64,000 nucleotides of DNA from Hymenobacter sp. HSC-4F20 (GTDB lineage Bacteria > Bacteroidota > Bacteroidia > Cytophagales > Hymenobacteraceae). The stretch is from NCBI RefSeq assembly GCF_019599275.1, contig NZ_JAHZTD010000002.1, positions 620,001 through 684,000 on the forward strand, written 5' to 3'. Of this stretch, positions 26,797 through 35,402 are shown piece by piece; within the stretch, counting starts at the first letter, position 1, and each line of letters starts with the position of its first letter. Made by a program: the position numbers and the translations under genes. Under the pieces are notes generated by a model, which had not been told where the DNA came from, searched no databases, and worked only from the letters and a program-made list of their open reading frames with translations.

Positions 26797-26847
26797 GCCC
26801 TGGCGGCCTTTTCTCCTACCTCCTTTTCTTTTCTTGCCGGCCCAGCT

Positions 26848-27699
26848 ATGGAAGCTACCGTACTCCCCACCCAGCCTACTTTCATGGCCCAGCCGCTTGC
26901 GCCGGCGCCGCTAACGCAGCTGCGCCGCACCCTGGCCGCCGATGCCCTGAAGCTGCGCCGCACGGCTGCGCTGCGCCTGACCTTGTTTAGCGGGGCGCTG
27001 CCTGTGCTGCTAACATTTATGATTTTCTTTTTTAAAGGCTACATCATTCTGAAAGCCGGCGGCACCCCGTGGCCACGCTTTATCAGCACGGCCTGGCAGA
27101 CGGCTGGCACGCTCTTGCTGCCTCTGTTTGTGGTCCTGCTCACGAGCCTGGTGGTCAACATTGAAACCAAGGCCACGGCCTGGAAGCATCTGTACGCTCA
27201 GCCCGTCGGGCGCGGGGCCGTGTTCTGCTCCAAGCTGCTACTGCTTCTGACCCTCAACGCGGCCGCGCTGCTGCTGTTCGTGGGCTTGCTGCTGGGCGCG
27301 GGCGGGCTGCTAGGCTTGCTGAAACCGACGCTGGGCTTCCAGACGTACGCCGTGCCTTTCGAGGCCGTGGGCTGGATGCTGCTGCGCACCTACGTGGCCA
27401 CGCTGGGGCTGCTGGCCGTGCAGTACATCGTGAGCTTGTATTGGCGCTCTTTTGTGGTGCCGGTGGGCGTGGGTATGGGCGCCGTGGTAGCTACCATTGC
27501 CCTGCTTTCCTGGGAGCATGTAGACAAGATTCCGTACGCGGCGCCCCTGGGCACGGCCATGTCGATGCGCGCGGCTAAAGGAGGCGTGCTGGAGGTAGCC
27601 CACGAACTGGCCTCCCACGAGTGGTATTCGCTGGCCTGGTGTGGGGGCGTGCTGGTGGTGGGCTACCTGCTGCTCTACCGCCGCAACGCCCCCAACTAA
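26848..27699 (+). CDS. ABC-2 type permease, BcrB/LanEG-like
   Basis: A 283-residue membrane protein with six predicted helices (LPVLLTFMIFFFK, LLPLFVVLLTSLVV, LLLLLTLNAAALLLFVGLLL, LLRTYVATLGLLAVQYIVSL, VGMGAVVATIALLSW, LAWCGGVLVVGYLLLY). The motif ETKATAWKHLYAQPVGRGAVF between helices 2 and 3 is shared by lantibiotic-immunity and bacitracin permeases, where the conserved segment contacts the ATPase. It is probably a half-transporter working as a dimer with the ATPase just upstream. The ATG at 26848 is used; an ATG at 26884 is possible. The outer-membrane receptor downstream has its own promoter. Confidence 0.85.
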   Translation: MEATVLPTQPTFMAQPLAPAPLTQLRRTLAADALKLRRTAALRLTLFSGALPVLLTFMIFFFKGYIILKAGGTPWPRFISTAWQTAGTLLLPLFVVLLTSLVVNIETKATAWKHLYAQPVGRGAVFCSKLLLLLTLNAAALLLFVGLLLGAGGLLGLLKPTLGFQTYAVPFEAVGWMLLRTYVATLGLLAVQYIVSLYWRSFVVPVGVGMGAVVATIALLSWEHVDKIPYAAPLGTAMSMRAAKGGVLEVAHELASHEWYSLAWCGGVLVVGYLLLYRRNAPN

Positions 27700-27727
27700 C
27701 GGCTCAGCTTGCTTTGGCTGCCGGGGT

Positions 27728-27794
27728 GTTGCCGGAAAAAATTGCAGGGTTGGTTGAATAAACCTTCCGCCGCCGCAACAACGCCGGAGCTTTG
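27728..27794 (+). promoter_or_regulatory. LytTR-type operator B plus -7-like element, in front of receptor 1
   Basis: GTTGCC at 27728 and GTTGGTTGA at 27749-27757 are 21 bases apart. Exactly 29 bases on comes GAGCTTTG (27787-27794), a -7 element with one mismatch. The word and the spacing are identical to operator A although the rest of the sequence differs. Confidence 0.62.
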
Positions 27795-27926
27795 TAGTCC
27801 TTGGAACTGCCCCGCTTGAGTTGCCGCTTTCCGCGCTTCAGCCGCGTATTCTCCCGCTTCAGTCAGTCTGATTTCCCGCCCCACCCGGCATCCTTTCTCT
27901 TTGCCTCTATCATTTACCCTATCTGC

Positions 27927-30521
27927 ATGAAAAACGCTACCCTGCCCCTGCTGCTGACGAGTTTGCTCGCGGCCCCCGTCCTTGCCCAAACCACTCCGCC
28001 GGCCGGTACCCCCGTGGGTGGTCAGCGGCCGGCTGGGGCGCCAGCCGGAGCAGCGCCGGCTAGGCCCATCCTGCCTGCGGCGGCCAAAGGTGCGGGCCGG
28101 CTGGAAGGCACCGTGCTCGATGCTACCACTAAAAAGCCGGTGGAGTTTGCCACCGTCACGCTGCTGCCCCTGAGCGGCAACACGCCCGTGGATGGCGGCG
28201 TGTGCGACGAGCGGGGCCGCTTTGCGCTGAAGGGCCTGACCGCGGGCGAGTTTCGCCTGCAAATTAGCTTCGTAGGCTACGCCACCCAAACCCGCACCGT
28301 AACCGTTACCTCGGGCCTGACCGCGGTAGGCACCGTGCAGCTGGCTTCCTCAGCCCAGAACCTAGGGGAGGTGAAAGTAACCGGCGAGCGGGACGTCATT
28401 GAAACCAAACCCGACCGTATTGTTTACAACGCGGAGAAGGACCTAACCAACTCGGGCGGCACGGCGGCCGATGTGCTGCGCAAAGTGCCCCTGGTGAACG
28501 TGGACCCCGACGGCAACGTGGAGCTGCGCGGCACCAGCAACGTGCGGGTGCTCATCAACAACAAGCCCTCGGGCATTGTGGCCTCCTCGGTGGCCGATGC
28601 CATGAAGCAGATTCCGGCCGACCAGATCAAGAGCGTGGAGGTAATTACGACCCCTTCGGCCAAATACGATGCTGAGGGCACGGGCGGCATTATCAACATC
28701 ATCCTCAAAAAGAACAACCTGGAAGGCATCAACGGCTCGGTGGGACTGGCCGCGGGCACGCGCAGCTCCAACGGCAACGCCTCCCTGAACTACCGCAAAG
28801 GCAAAGTAGGCCTGAATAGCTCCGTCAGCGGCTTTGGCTTTTACAGCCCCAACCGCAACGACTTGGTGCGCTACCTGAAAACCCCGGGCGGCGAAGAAGA
28901 ATCGTTGCGGCAGGAAGGCGACGGCAACACCATTGGCGGCGGCGGCTTCGGCCGCTTCGGGCTTGACTACGACCCGGCCCAGTACCACAACCTTACGCTG
29001 GGGTTGCAGGGTAGCCTGTTCCGCAACAGCGGCAACTACGACCAGTTTAACAACGTGCTGCTACCCGCTACGGCGGCTACCTCTTTCACCCGCGACACCG
29101 ACCGGCGCTTCCGCACCCAGAGCTACGATTTGAGCGGGGCCTACACCCGCACCTTCGAGCAGAAGCGCCGCGAGTGGAGCGTGCTGGCCCAGCACACCCG
29201 CAACCGCAACGTGCAGGCCTACTACCTCGATCAGTTTGCGGGCCGCTCGGAGGAAAACCAAGCCAAGACCTACCGGGAGGAAAGCGACAACCTGGCCCGC
29301 AACCTGGAAACCACCCTGCAAACCGACTACGCCCACCCGTTCTCGGAAACCGCCCTGCTGGAGGTTGGCGCCAAGGCCATTCTGCGCCGCGTGAGCAGCG
29401 ACTACGACGTATTTACTACCCCCTTCCAGGCTTCCAACCTCGACCCGGTGTATGATGCCAGCCGCTCCAACCTGTTCGACTACAACCAGGATGTGCTTTC
29501 CGGCTATGCCACCTACGGCTTTTCGGCCAGCAAAAAAGTAAACTTTAAGCTGGGGGCGCGGGTAGAAAATACGCGCATCAATGGCAGCTTTCAGCAGCAA
29601 GAGCAGGACAACTCCAGCGTGAAGCAGGACTATGCCAACCTGCTACCCAACCTGAGCATGAGCTTCCAGCCCAACAACCCCAAAAAGCCCGGCCAAACGC
29701 TACGCCTGGCGTACTCCCAACGCATTCAGCGCCCCCAGATCTTCTACCTGAACCCCTTCCGCAATACCTCCGACAGCCTGAACGTGAGCTACGGGGAGCC
29801 GGGGCTGAAACCGGAGCTGACGGATAGCTACGAGCTGAACTATACCACGTTTATTAAAAGCTCCGTGCTGAATATGTCGGTGTATATGCGGCGCACGAAT
29901 AAGGCCATTGAAAGCGTGCGGTTTATTGATTCGCTGGGCGTTAACAACCAGACGTTCCGCAATATTGGCCGCAACGCCACCTTCGGGGCCAGCCTGTTCA
30001 CCTCGGTGAAGCCCGTGCCGAAGTGGGACGTGAGCGGCAACGTGAACGTGTACTACGTGTCGTTGAAAAGCCCGGCCCTGACGTTTGAGGAAGGCAGCAT
30101 TACTACCTCGGCCTACTCCAACAGCGGGGTGATGTACAACCTGAACCTGAACTCTAGCTACAAGTTCGAGAAGGGCCTGAGCGTGCAGTTCTTCGGGGGC
30201 CTGAACTCGCCGCGCATTCAGTTGCAGGGCAGCCAGCGCGCCTGGACGTTCTACTCCCTGGGCTTGCGCAAAAACCTGCTCAAGGAAAAGGCCGACCTGA
30301 CTCTGAACGCCGATAACTTCCTGCAAGCTACCCGCAACCTCAGCTCCACGCTTGATACCGACCAGTTCCGGCAGGTAAGCAACAACTACATCTACCTGCG
30401 CGGGGTGCGCCTGGCCTTCAACTACCGCTTCGGCAAAACCACCGCCCAGCCCCAGAAGCGCCGCCGCAGCATCCAGAACGACGATGTGAAGCAGGGTGAA
30501 AGCGGCCAGGGCCAGCAATAA
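27927..30521 (+). CDS. TonB-dependent-type outer-membrane receptor 1 (outer membrane beta-barrel family)
   Basis: An 864-residue outer-membrane protein. A signal peptide (cleavage near VLAQ) and an Ala/Pro/Gly linker precede a carboxypeptidase-like regulatory domain (GRLEGTVLDATTKKPVEFAT to ISFVGYATQTR). A plug follows (NLGEVKVTGERDVIETKPD, then VLRKVPLVNVDPDGNVELRG and AKYDAEGTGGIINIILKK), then a long barrel with LAYSQRIQRPQIFYLNPF and a last strand LAFNYRFGK. This barrel family is common in Bacteroidota and usually of unknown ligand. It is a close paralogue of the gene at 32875. The ATG at 27927 was chosen for the signal peptide. Its promoter carries operator B, so it is probably controlled by the LytTR regulators. 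Confidence 0.9.
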   Translation: MKNATLPLLLTSLLAAPVLAQTTPPAGTPVGGQRPAGAPAGAAPARPILPAAAKGAGRLEGTVLDATTKKPVEFATVTLLPLSGNTPVDGGVCDERGRFALKGLTAGEFRLQISFVGYATQTRTVTVTSGLTAVGTVQLASSAQNLGEVKVTGERDVIETKPDRIVYNAEKDLTNSGGTAADVLRKVPLVNVDPDGNVELRGTSNVRVLINNKPSGIVASSVADAMKQIPADQIKSVEVITTPSAKYDAEGTGGIINIILKKNNLEGINGSVGLAAGTRSSNGNASLNYRKGKVGLNSSVSGFGFYSPNRNDLVRYLKTPGGEEESLRQEGDGNTIGGGGFGRFGLDYDPAQYHNLTLGLQGSLFRNSGNYDQFNNVLLPATAATSFTRDTDRRFRTQSYDLSGAYTRTFEQKRREWSVLAQHTRNRNVQAYYLDQFAGRSEENQAKTYREESDNLARNLETTLQTDYAHPFSETALLEVGAKAILRRVSSDYDVFTTPFQASNLDPVYDASRSNLFDYNQDVLSGYATYGFSASKKVNFKLGARVENTRINGSFQQQEQDNSSVKQDYANLLPNLSMSFQPNNPKKPGQTLRLAYSQRIQRPQIFYLNPFRNTSDSLNVSYGEPGLKPELTDSYELNYTTFIKSSVLNMSVYMRRTNKAIESVRFIDSLGVNNQTFRNIGRNATFGASLFTSVKPVPKWDVSGNVNVYYVSLKSPALTFEEGSITTSAYSNSGVMYNLNLNSSYKFEKGLSVQFFGGLNSPRIQLQGSQRAWTFYSLGLRKNLLKEKADLTLNADNFLQATRNLSSTLDTDQFRQVSNNYIYLRGVRLAFNYRFGKTTAQPQKRRRSIQNDDVKQGESGQGQQ

Positions 30522-30537
30522 CGGGAAGAGGTAAGGT

Positions 30538-30607
30538 GGTGAAATAGGAAGTTGCTGTTCTGTTTGCGTAAAGCCGCACCACCGGAACGTCAACTTTCTA
30601 TTTCACC
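30538..30607. terminator. Convergent terminator, receptor 1 / regulator 2
   Basis: Arms 30538-30554 and 30591-30607 pair over 17 bases with one G-T pair, around a 36-base loop. The right arm covers the stop codon of the regulator gene at 30603. It can serve both converging transcripts. Confidence 0.7.
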
Positions 30608-31355
30608 ATTTTACTGTCCGGCCGTGGAAGCGCAGCTGTTCCAGAAAGGTTTCGCGGTAGGTTTCGCCGATGGGCAATAGCGCGCCGTGCACCTGCACCC
30701 GGTTGCGCTCCACAAATTCCAGGTGGCGTAGGTTGATAAAGTACGACTTATGAATGCGCGCAAAGCGGCCGGGCGGCAGCAGTTCCTCTAGCCCCCGAAA
30801 CGACTGCAACGTGAGCATGCGCCCGGCAGCAGTGTACAGCATCAGGTACTCCTTTTGTCCCTCGGCGTAATACAAGTCGGCCACGGGTACGCGGTGCAGG
30901 CGGCTGTCCTGGCGAATAAACAGCACTTCATCGGCCTGTTCTGCAGGCTCGGAGGGGGTAGGCGAGGTAGGCGGGCGCAAAGCGGCGTGGGCCCGGTGCG
31001 CCGCCTGCACAAACCGCTCGAAGCGCACGGGTTTCAGCAAGTAGTCGAGGGCAGGCAGCTCGTAGCTTTCGGCGGCATACTGGGCATGAGCGGTGGTGAA
31101 GATGATGCGCGGTGCCGGCTGGGGTAGCAGTTGCGCCAGCTGCAGCCCATTCAGGCGCGGCATATGAATATCCAGAAATACCACGTCGACGGGGGCATCC
31201 TGCAGAAACGCTACGGCCGCCAGGGCTTCCTGAAAGCGCCCTTTCAGCTCCAAAAAGGGCACGTGGGCACAGTACTCCGCCAGCACATTCAGGGCCAGCG
31301 GCTCATCATCCACAATAACACAGGTAAGCGGGCGACGCCCCAAAGCAGATTCCAT
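30603..31355 (-). CDS. LytTR-family response regulator (system 2)
   Basis: A 250-residue regulator with a receiver domain (acidic pocket VDDEP, phospho-acceptor Asp62 in DVVFLDIHMP, switch Thr in IIFTTAHAQYA, Lys in YLLKPV). A short Pro-rich linker leads to a LytTR domain (LYYAEGQKEYLMLYTAAGRM, then FARIHKSYFINL and LPIGETYRE). It is a close paralogue of the regulator at 23543; the DNA-contacting LytTR parts are especially alike, so both may bind the same operators. The start is the ATG at 31355, with an ATG at 31367 as alternative. The kinase gene lies about 40 bases upstream. Confidence 0.92.
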   Translation of the reverse strand: MESALGRRPLTCVIVDDEPLALNVLAEYCAHVPFLELKGRFQEALAAVAFLQDAPVDVVFLDIHMPRLNGLQLAQLLPQPAPRIIFTTAHAQYAAESYELPALDYLLKPVRFERFVQAAHRAHAALRPPTSPTPSEPAEQADEVLFIRQDSRLHRVPVADLYYAEGQKEYLMLYTAAGRMLTLQSFRGLEELLPPGRFARIHKSYFINLRHLEFVERNRVQVHGALLPIGETYRETFLEQLRFHGRTVKW

Positions 31356-31395
31356 AGCGGGCAACATAAGCAGCAATAATATACCTCGGCAGTGC

Positions 31396-32499
31396 CTATA
31401 GCTGCACCTCCAGCCTGGCACAGAACGCCTCGGGTGTAGCGGCAGTGGTCAGGGAATGCTGCCCCGGGTACAGCAGCTCCAGGCGGCGGTGCAGATTAGC
31501 CAGCCCTACCCCTCCGGCGGCCTCCAACCCCGGCCCGCCGCCCACGGCTACCTGGTTTTGCACCTGGAATAGCAGCCGTCCTTCCGGCTCTACCTGAAGG
31601 TGCAGGCGAGCTACGTGGGGCCGGGCCGCCAGGTCGCCGTGCTTGAAGGCGTTTTCTACCAAAGGCAGCAGCAGCATGGGCGGCAGGCGGCGGGCATACT
31701 CGGCACCAGGCGGCAACAGGATGGTAAAGGGGAGCACGTCGTCGGCTTCATCGGGCGGCAGCCGCAGCAGCTGCAGCGCCAGAAAGCCGCGCAGGTGGCT
31801 GATCTCGCGCGCCAGCGGCACCAGGTCCTCGGGGCTGTCGTAGAGCTGGTAGCGCATCAGCTCGGCCAGCCGCAGCACGGCTTCGGGAGCCTGGGGCGAG
31901 GCCTGCAGGGTAAGCGAGTAGATATTGTTGAGCGTATTGAACAGGAAATGAGGGTGCAACTGGGTTTTCAGTAAGGACAGCTCGGTGCGCAGGTGCTGCT
32001 GCTCCAACTCCCGGCGACTTTCCCGCTCGCGCAAGTAGTCATCGGCCAGGCGCAGCCCGTTGCTGAGCAGCAGAATCAGTCCGCCTAGAGGCAAGTGATA
32101 CGCCAGCAGCAGCTGCACGTGCGCCTCCAGGTTCAGGCTCATGGGTCCTTGCTGCACTCCTTCCTGCCACAGCACGCTGGCACCTACCCGGGCTACGGCA
32201 AACACCAGCAAGGCCGCCACCGTTGCCCCCAGGAAGGCCAGCCACCGCCGGGCGCGGAAGAGTTTGGGCTGCAAGACGAGGTAGTTCAGATAAAACAAGG
32301 CGCAGTCCACCCCATCGGCCAGCAGGGCATTCCGCCAGAACTCGGCAGCATTCTCGGGCGCCTGGTAGTAGAGCCCGGCCCGCGTAAACCAAAGCTGCGC
32401 ATCGGTGTACACCAGCAGCCCTAGCCACACCAGATGCGGCCACGGTACCTGCAACACCCCCGTAGGTAGCAGCAAGCGGCGGGCAGAAGAACGAGGCAT
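31396..32499 (-). CDS. LytS-like sensor histidine kinase (system 2)
   Basis: A 367-residue membrane sensor kinase, paralogous to the kinase at 24348. Four hydrophobic helices (VWLGLLVYTDAQLWF, FLGATVAALLVFAVARVG and others, about residues 20-165) are followed by the coiled linker RESRRELEQQHLRTELSLLK. The phospho-acceptor motif QLHPHFLFNTLNNIYSLT and a HATPase with N-box PLVENAFKHG and G-box AGGVGLANLHRRLELLYPG complete it. There is no extracytoplasmic sensor domain of size. The start was placed at ATG 32499, in line with the shorter N-terminus of the family. The divergent receptor 2 gene shares the control region. Confidence 0.92.
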   Translation of the reverse strand: MPRSSARRLLLPTGVLQVPWPHLVWLGLLVYTDAQLWFTRAGLYYQAPENAAEFWRNALLADGVDCALFYLNYLVLQPKLFRARRWLAFLGATVAALLVFAVARVGASVLWQEGVQQGPMSLNLEAHVQLLLAYHLPLGGLILLLSNGLRLADDYLRERESRRELEQQHLRTELSLLKTQLHPHFLFNTLNNIYSLTLQASPQAPEAVLRLAELMRYQLYDSPEDLVPLAREISHLRGFLALQLLRLPPDEADDVLPFTILLPPGAEYARRLPPMLLLPLVENAFKHGDLAARPHVARLHLQVEPEGRLLFQVQNQVAVGGGPGLEAAGGVGLANLHRRLELLYPGQHSLTTAATPEAFCARLEVQL

Positions 32500-32567
32500 A
32501 CGCAGAAGTCCGAAGACGATGGAAAGTAGGTTGGCCAAATTAGCGATGTGGCCCGCAACCGCGCTGG

Positions 32568-32597
32568 TTTTTCAACCACTAGCGTGCACAAATCAAC
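32568..32597 (-). promoter_or_regulatory. LytTR-type operator E, in front of kinase 2
   Basis: On the minus strand GTTGATTTG and GTTGAAAAA start 21 bases apart. A -7-like CTAATTTG lies 24 bases further on. The spacing to the -7 box differs from operators A to C. Confidence 0.5.
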
Positions 32598-32706
32598 TAC
32601 TCCGCTCTTCTAGCCTACCACTAGCTCAGGCTCACACCTTGCCCCAAACCGAACGTGCTACTACCAGCGCATGGCGTTGTACTCGGCTGGACTTTCTGAG
32701 CGGGGC

Positions 32707-32774
32707 GTTAGTTGAGAGAAAATGGAGGGTTGGTTGATTTCTGTAGGGTAGGCAGAAAATAGAGAGTAGGTTCG
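32707..32774 (+). promoter_or_regulatory. LytTR-type operator C plus -7-like element, in front of receptor 2
   Basis: GTTAGTTGA (32707-32715) and GTTGGTTGA (32729-32737) differ by one base and start 22 bases apart. Exactly 29 bases later comes TAGGTTCG (32767-32774), a -7 element with one mismatch. This is the clearest direct repeat of the five operators. Confidence 0.65.
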
Positions 32775-32874
32775 CAGCGTTCTGCCACCATTATCATTGG
32801 GCAAGGCTCTATTGACCATCAACGCCTTGCACTCCGGTTACCTGCTGCTTTATCTACCTCCTTTCTATATCTGC

Positions 32875-35361
32875 ATGAAGCATACTCCTACCCTGCTGTT
32901 GCTGGCCGTTTTGGCCGCGCCCATGGCTCAGGCGCAAACTACTTCTCCTACCCCTGCCACCAGTACAACGAAAGGCCCGGGCCGCCTGACCGGCCGGGTA
33001 GTAGATGCCGCCACCCAAAAGCCGGTAGAATACGCCACTGTGGCCCTGCTGCCGGCCAGCGGGGCTACCCCGCTTACCGGGGCTACCTGTGACGCGCAAG
33101 GCCGGTTTGAGCTGCAGGACCTGCCCACAGGCCCCTTTCGGCTGCAAATCAGCTTTGTAGGCTACACCACGCAGCTGAAACCCGTGACCGTAACCGAGCA
33201 GCCCGCCGACCTGGGGGCGCTACCGCTCCCCGCCGCAACTCAGAATCTGGGTGAAGTGAAGGTAACCGGCGAGCGGCCCGTCATTGAAACCAAGCCCGAC
33301 CGCCTCGTCTACAACGCCGACCAGGACGCTACCAACGCCGGCGGCACGGCGGCCGACATTCTGCGCAAAACCCCCATGGTGAACCTCGATGCCGAGGGCA
33401 ACCCGCAACTGCGCGGCACTGGCAACGTGCGCATCCTCATCAACAACAAGCCTTCCTCCATGCTCGCGGGCAATCTGGCGGAAGCACTAAAGCAGATTCC
33501 GGCCGACCAGATCAAGGCCATTGAGGTAGTAACGGCCCCTTCGGCGCGCTATGATGCCGAGGGCTCAGGTGGGGTTATCAACATCGTGCTGAAGAAGAAC
33601 AGCCTGCAGGGCGTGAACGGGAGCGTGGGAGCCAACACCGGCAACCGCAACCAGGGCCTGAACGGGAGCCTGAACGCGCGGCGCGGCAAAGTGGGCGTGA
33701 ATACCAAGCTCAGCGGCTTTCACAACGTGTACCCGTATAAGAGCAGCAATGAGCGCACCGATTTCCTGCCGGGCGGCGCTACGGGCCAGCTCACGGAGCG
33801 CACTACCTCCCGCAACGTGGGCAGCGGCGGCTACGGCCAGGTAGAGCTTACCTACGACCCCTCGGCCCTGCACAGCTTCACGTTCAGCGGCAATGGCAAC
33901 CTCTACAGCAGCCGCTCGCCCCAGGATTTTTTCAACCAGTACCGCGGTCAGCCCCAGCTCGACACCCTCTACACCCGCGACATTACCCGGCGCGGGGAAA
34001 ACCGCAACTACGACCTGAACGCCGGCTACACCCGCACCTTCGGGGAAAGCCAACCCCGGCGGGAGTGGGCCGTACTGGCGCAGCACACGCGCAACCGCTC
34101 CGACGAAAGCTACCGCCTCGACCAGTACCGGGCCGCCGAGCTACGGGGTGGCCCTCTGGAATACCGGGAGCAAAGCCTCAACCTGGCCCGCAACCTCGAA
34201 ACCACCGTCCAGACCGACTATACGCACCCGTTCGGGGAGAAGAACACGCTGGAAACGGGGGCCAAGATGATTCGGCGCCACGTAACCAGCGACTATTCCC
34301 TGGACACCCTGCTGACGGACCGGCACGATGGGTTTGTGCGAAACCCGCGCCGCTCCAACGCCTTCGACTACCAGCAGAATGTGCTGGCGGCTTATGGCAC
34401 CTACAATTTTGCCTGGGGCAAGAAGCACACGTTCAGCCTGGGCACACGCCTGGAGCGCACGGATATTGCCGGCGAGTTTCAGGGCGAAAACGGCCGTTTC
34501 TCGAACGACTACCTCAATGTGCTGCCCAACCTGAGCGCCACCCGCACGCTTAAAAAAGAAGGCCAGACGTTGCGCTTCAGCTACTCGCGGCGCATCCAGC
34601 GCCCGCACATTTACTACCTCAACCCCTACGTAAACCAAGTAACGCCCAACAGCATTCAGTTTGGCAACCCTAACCTGCGCCCCGAGGTAACGGACAGCTA
34701 CGAATTAAGCTACGGCACGTACGGCGAGAAAAGCTCCCTGAACCTCTCGGCCTACGCCCGGCGCACGGGCAATTCCATTGAGCAGTTCTACCGCTACAAC
34801 GAGGAGCTGGCCCGCTCCGAAACCACCTTCGGCAACCTGGCCACCAACACTACCTACGGCCTAAACTTCTACGGTTCCCTGAAGCCTACCAAAGACTGGA
34901 ACGTGAGCAGCAACATCAGCACCGACTACACGCAGCTGCGTAGCACGGCCCTGAACCGCACCAGCCGCCGGGCCTCGATGTTCATGAATCTGAACTCCTC
35001 GTTGAAGTTCAAAACCCATTACACCCTGCAGGGCTACGGCGGTTTCTGGACGGGCGGCGTGCAGCTCCAGACGCGCTACTCCGGGGGCCTATATTATGGC
35101 CTGGGTCTGAAACGCATGCTCCTACAGGAAAAGGCCGACCTGACGCTGAGCGCCAACAACTTTCTCTCACCCGGCCGTGAGTTTCGCAGCACCACAGTTA
35201 CGGACCAGTTTCGCAGCGTTGGGAGCTTCTATCAGTACCAACGCTCCGTGCGCTTGTCCTTCAACTACCGCTTCGGCAAGGTAGACAGCAGCGGCCAGCG
35301 CCAGCGCCGCACCATTCGCAACGACGACTCCAAGCAAGGCAGCAGCAACACAGGAGGGTAG
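32875..35361 (+). CDS. TonB-dependent-type outer-membrane receptor 2 (outer membrane beta-barrel family)
   Basis: An 828-residue outer-membrane protein paralogous to receptor 1. The plan is the same: signal peptide (cleavage near AQAQ), carboxypeptidase-like domain (GRLTGRVVDAATQKPVEYAT to ISFVGYTTQLK), plug (NLGEVKVTGERPVIETKPD, ILRKTPMVNLDAEGNPQLRG, ARYDAEGSGGVINIVLKK), and a barrel with FSYSRRIQRPHIYYLNPY ending in LSFNYRFGK. The plug is far more conserved than the barrel, so the two probably share the energising machinery but differ in ligand. Operator C lies upstream; the ATG at 32875 gives the signal peptide. The convergent aroE gene follows behind a shared hairpin. Confidence 0.9.
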   Translation: MKHTPTLLLLAVLAAPMAQAQTTSPTPATSTTKGPGRLTGRVVDAATQKPVEYATVALLPASGATPLTGATCDAQGRFELQDLPTGPFRLQISFVGYTTQLKPVTVTEQPADLGALPLPAATQNLGEVKVTGERPVIETKPDRLVYNADQDATNAGGTAADILRKTPMVNLDAEGNPQLRGTGNVRILINNKPSSMLAGNLAEALKQIPADQIKAIEVVTAPSARYDAEGSGGVINIVLKKNSLQGVNGSVGANTGNRNQGLNGSLNARRGKVGVNTKLSGFHNVYPYKSSNERTDFLPGGATGQLTERTTSRNVGSGGYGQVELTYDPSALHSFTFSGNGNLYSSRSPQDFFNQYRGQPQLDTLYTRDITRRGENRNYDLNAGYTRTFGESQPRREWAVLAQHTRNRSDESYRLDQYRAAELRGGPLEYREQSLNLARNLETTVQTDYTHPFGEKNTLETGAKMIRRHVTSDYSLDTLLTDRHDGFVRNPRRSNAFDYQQNVLAAYGTYNFAWGKKHTFSLGTRLERTDIAGEFQGENGRFSNDYLNVLPNLSATRTLKKEGQTLRFSYSRRIQRPHIYYLNPYVNQVTPNSIQFGNPNLRPEVTDSYELSYGTYGEKSSLNLSAYARRTGNSIEQFYRYNEELARSETTFGNLATNTTYGLNFYGSLKPTKDWNVSSNISTDYTQLRSTALNRTSRRASMFMNLNSSLKFKTHYTLQGYGGFWTGGVQLQTRYSGGLYYGLGLKRMLLQEKADLTLSANNFLSPGREFRSTTVTDQFRSVGSFYQYQRSVRLSFNYRFGKVDSSGQRQRRTIRNDDSKQGSSNTGG

Positions 35362-35365
35362 TAGC

Positions 35366-35402
35366 GAGGTGGTGAGGGAGTGCATTACTCTATCACCACC
35401 TC
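35366..35402. terminator. Convergent terminator, receptor 2 / aroE
   Basis: GAGGTGGTGA (35366-35375) pairs with TCACCACCTC (35393-35402), with a further inner GGAGT/ACTCT pairing. The right half overlaps the aroE stop codon at 35385. Confidence 0.68.
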
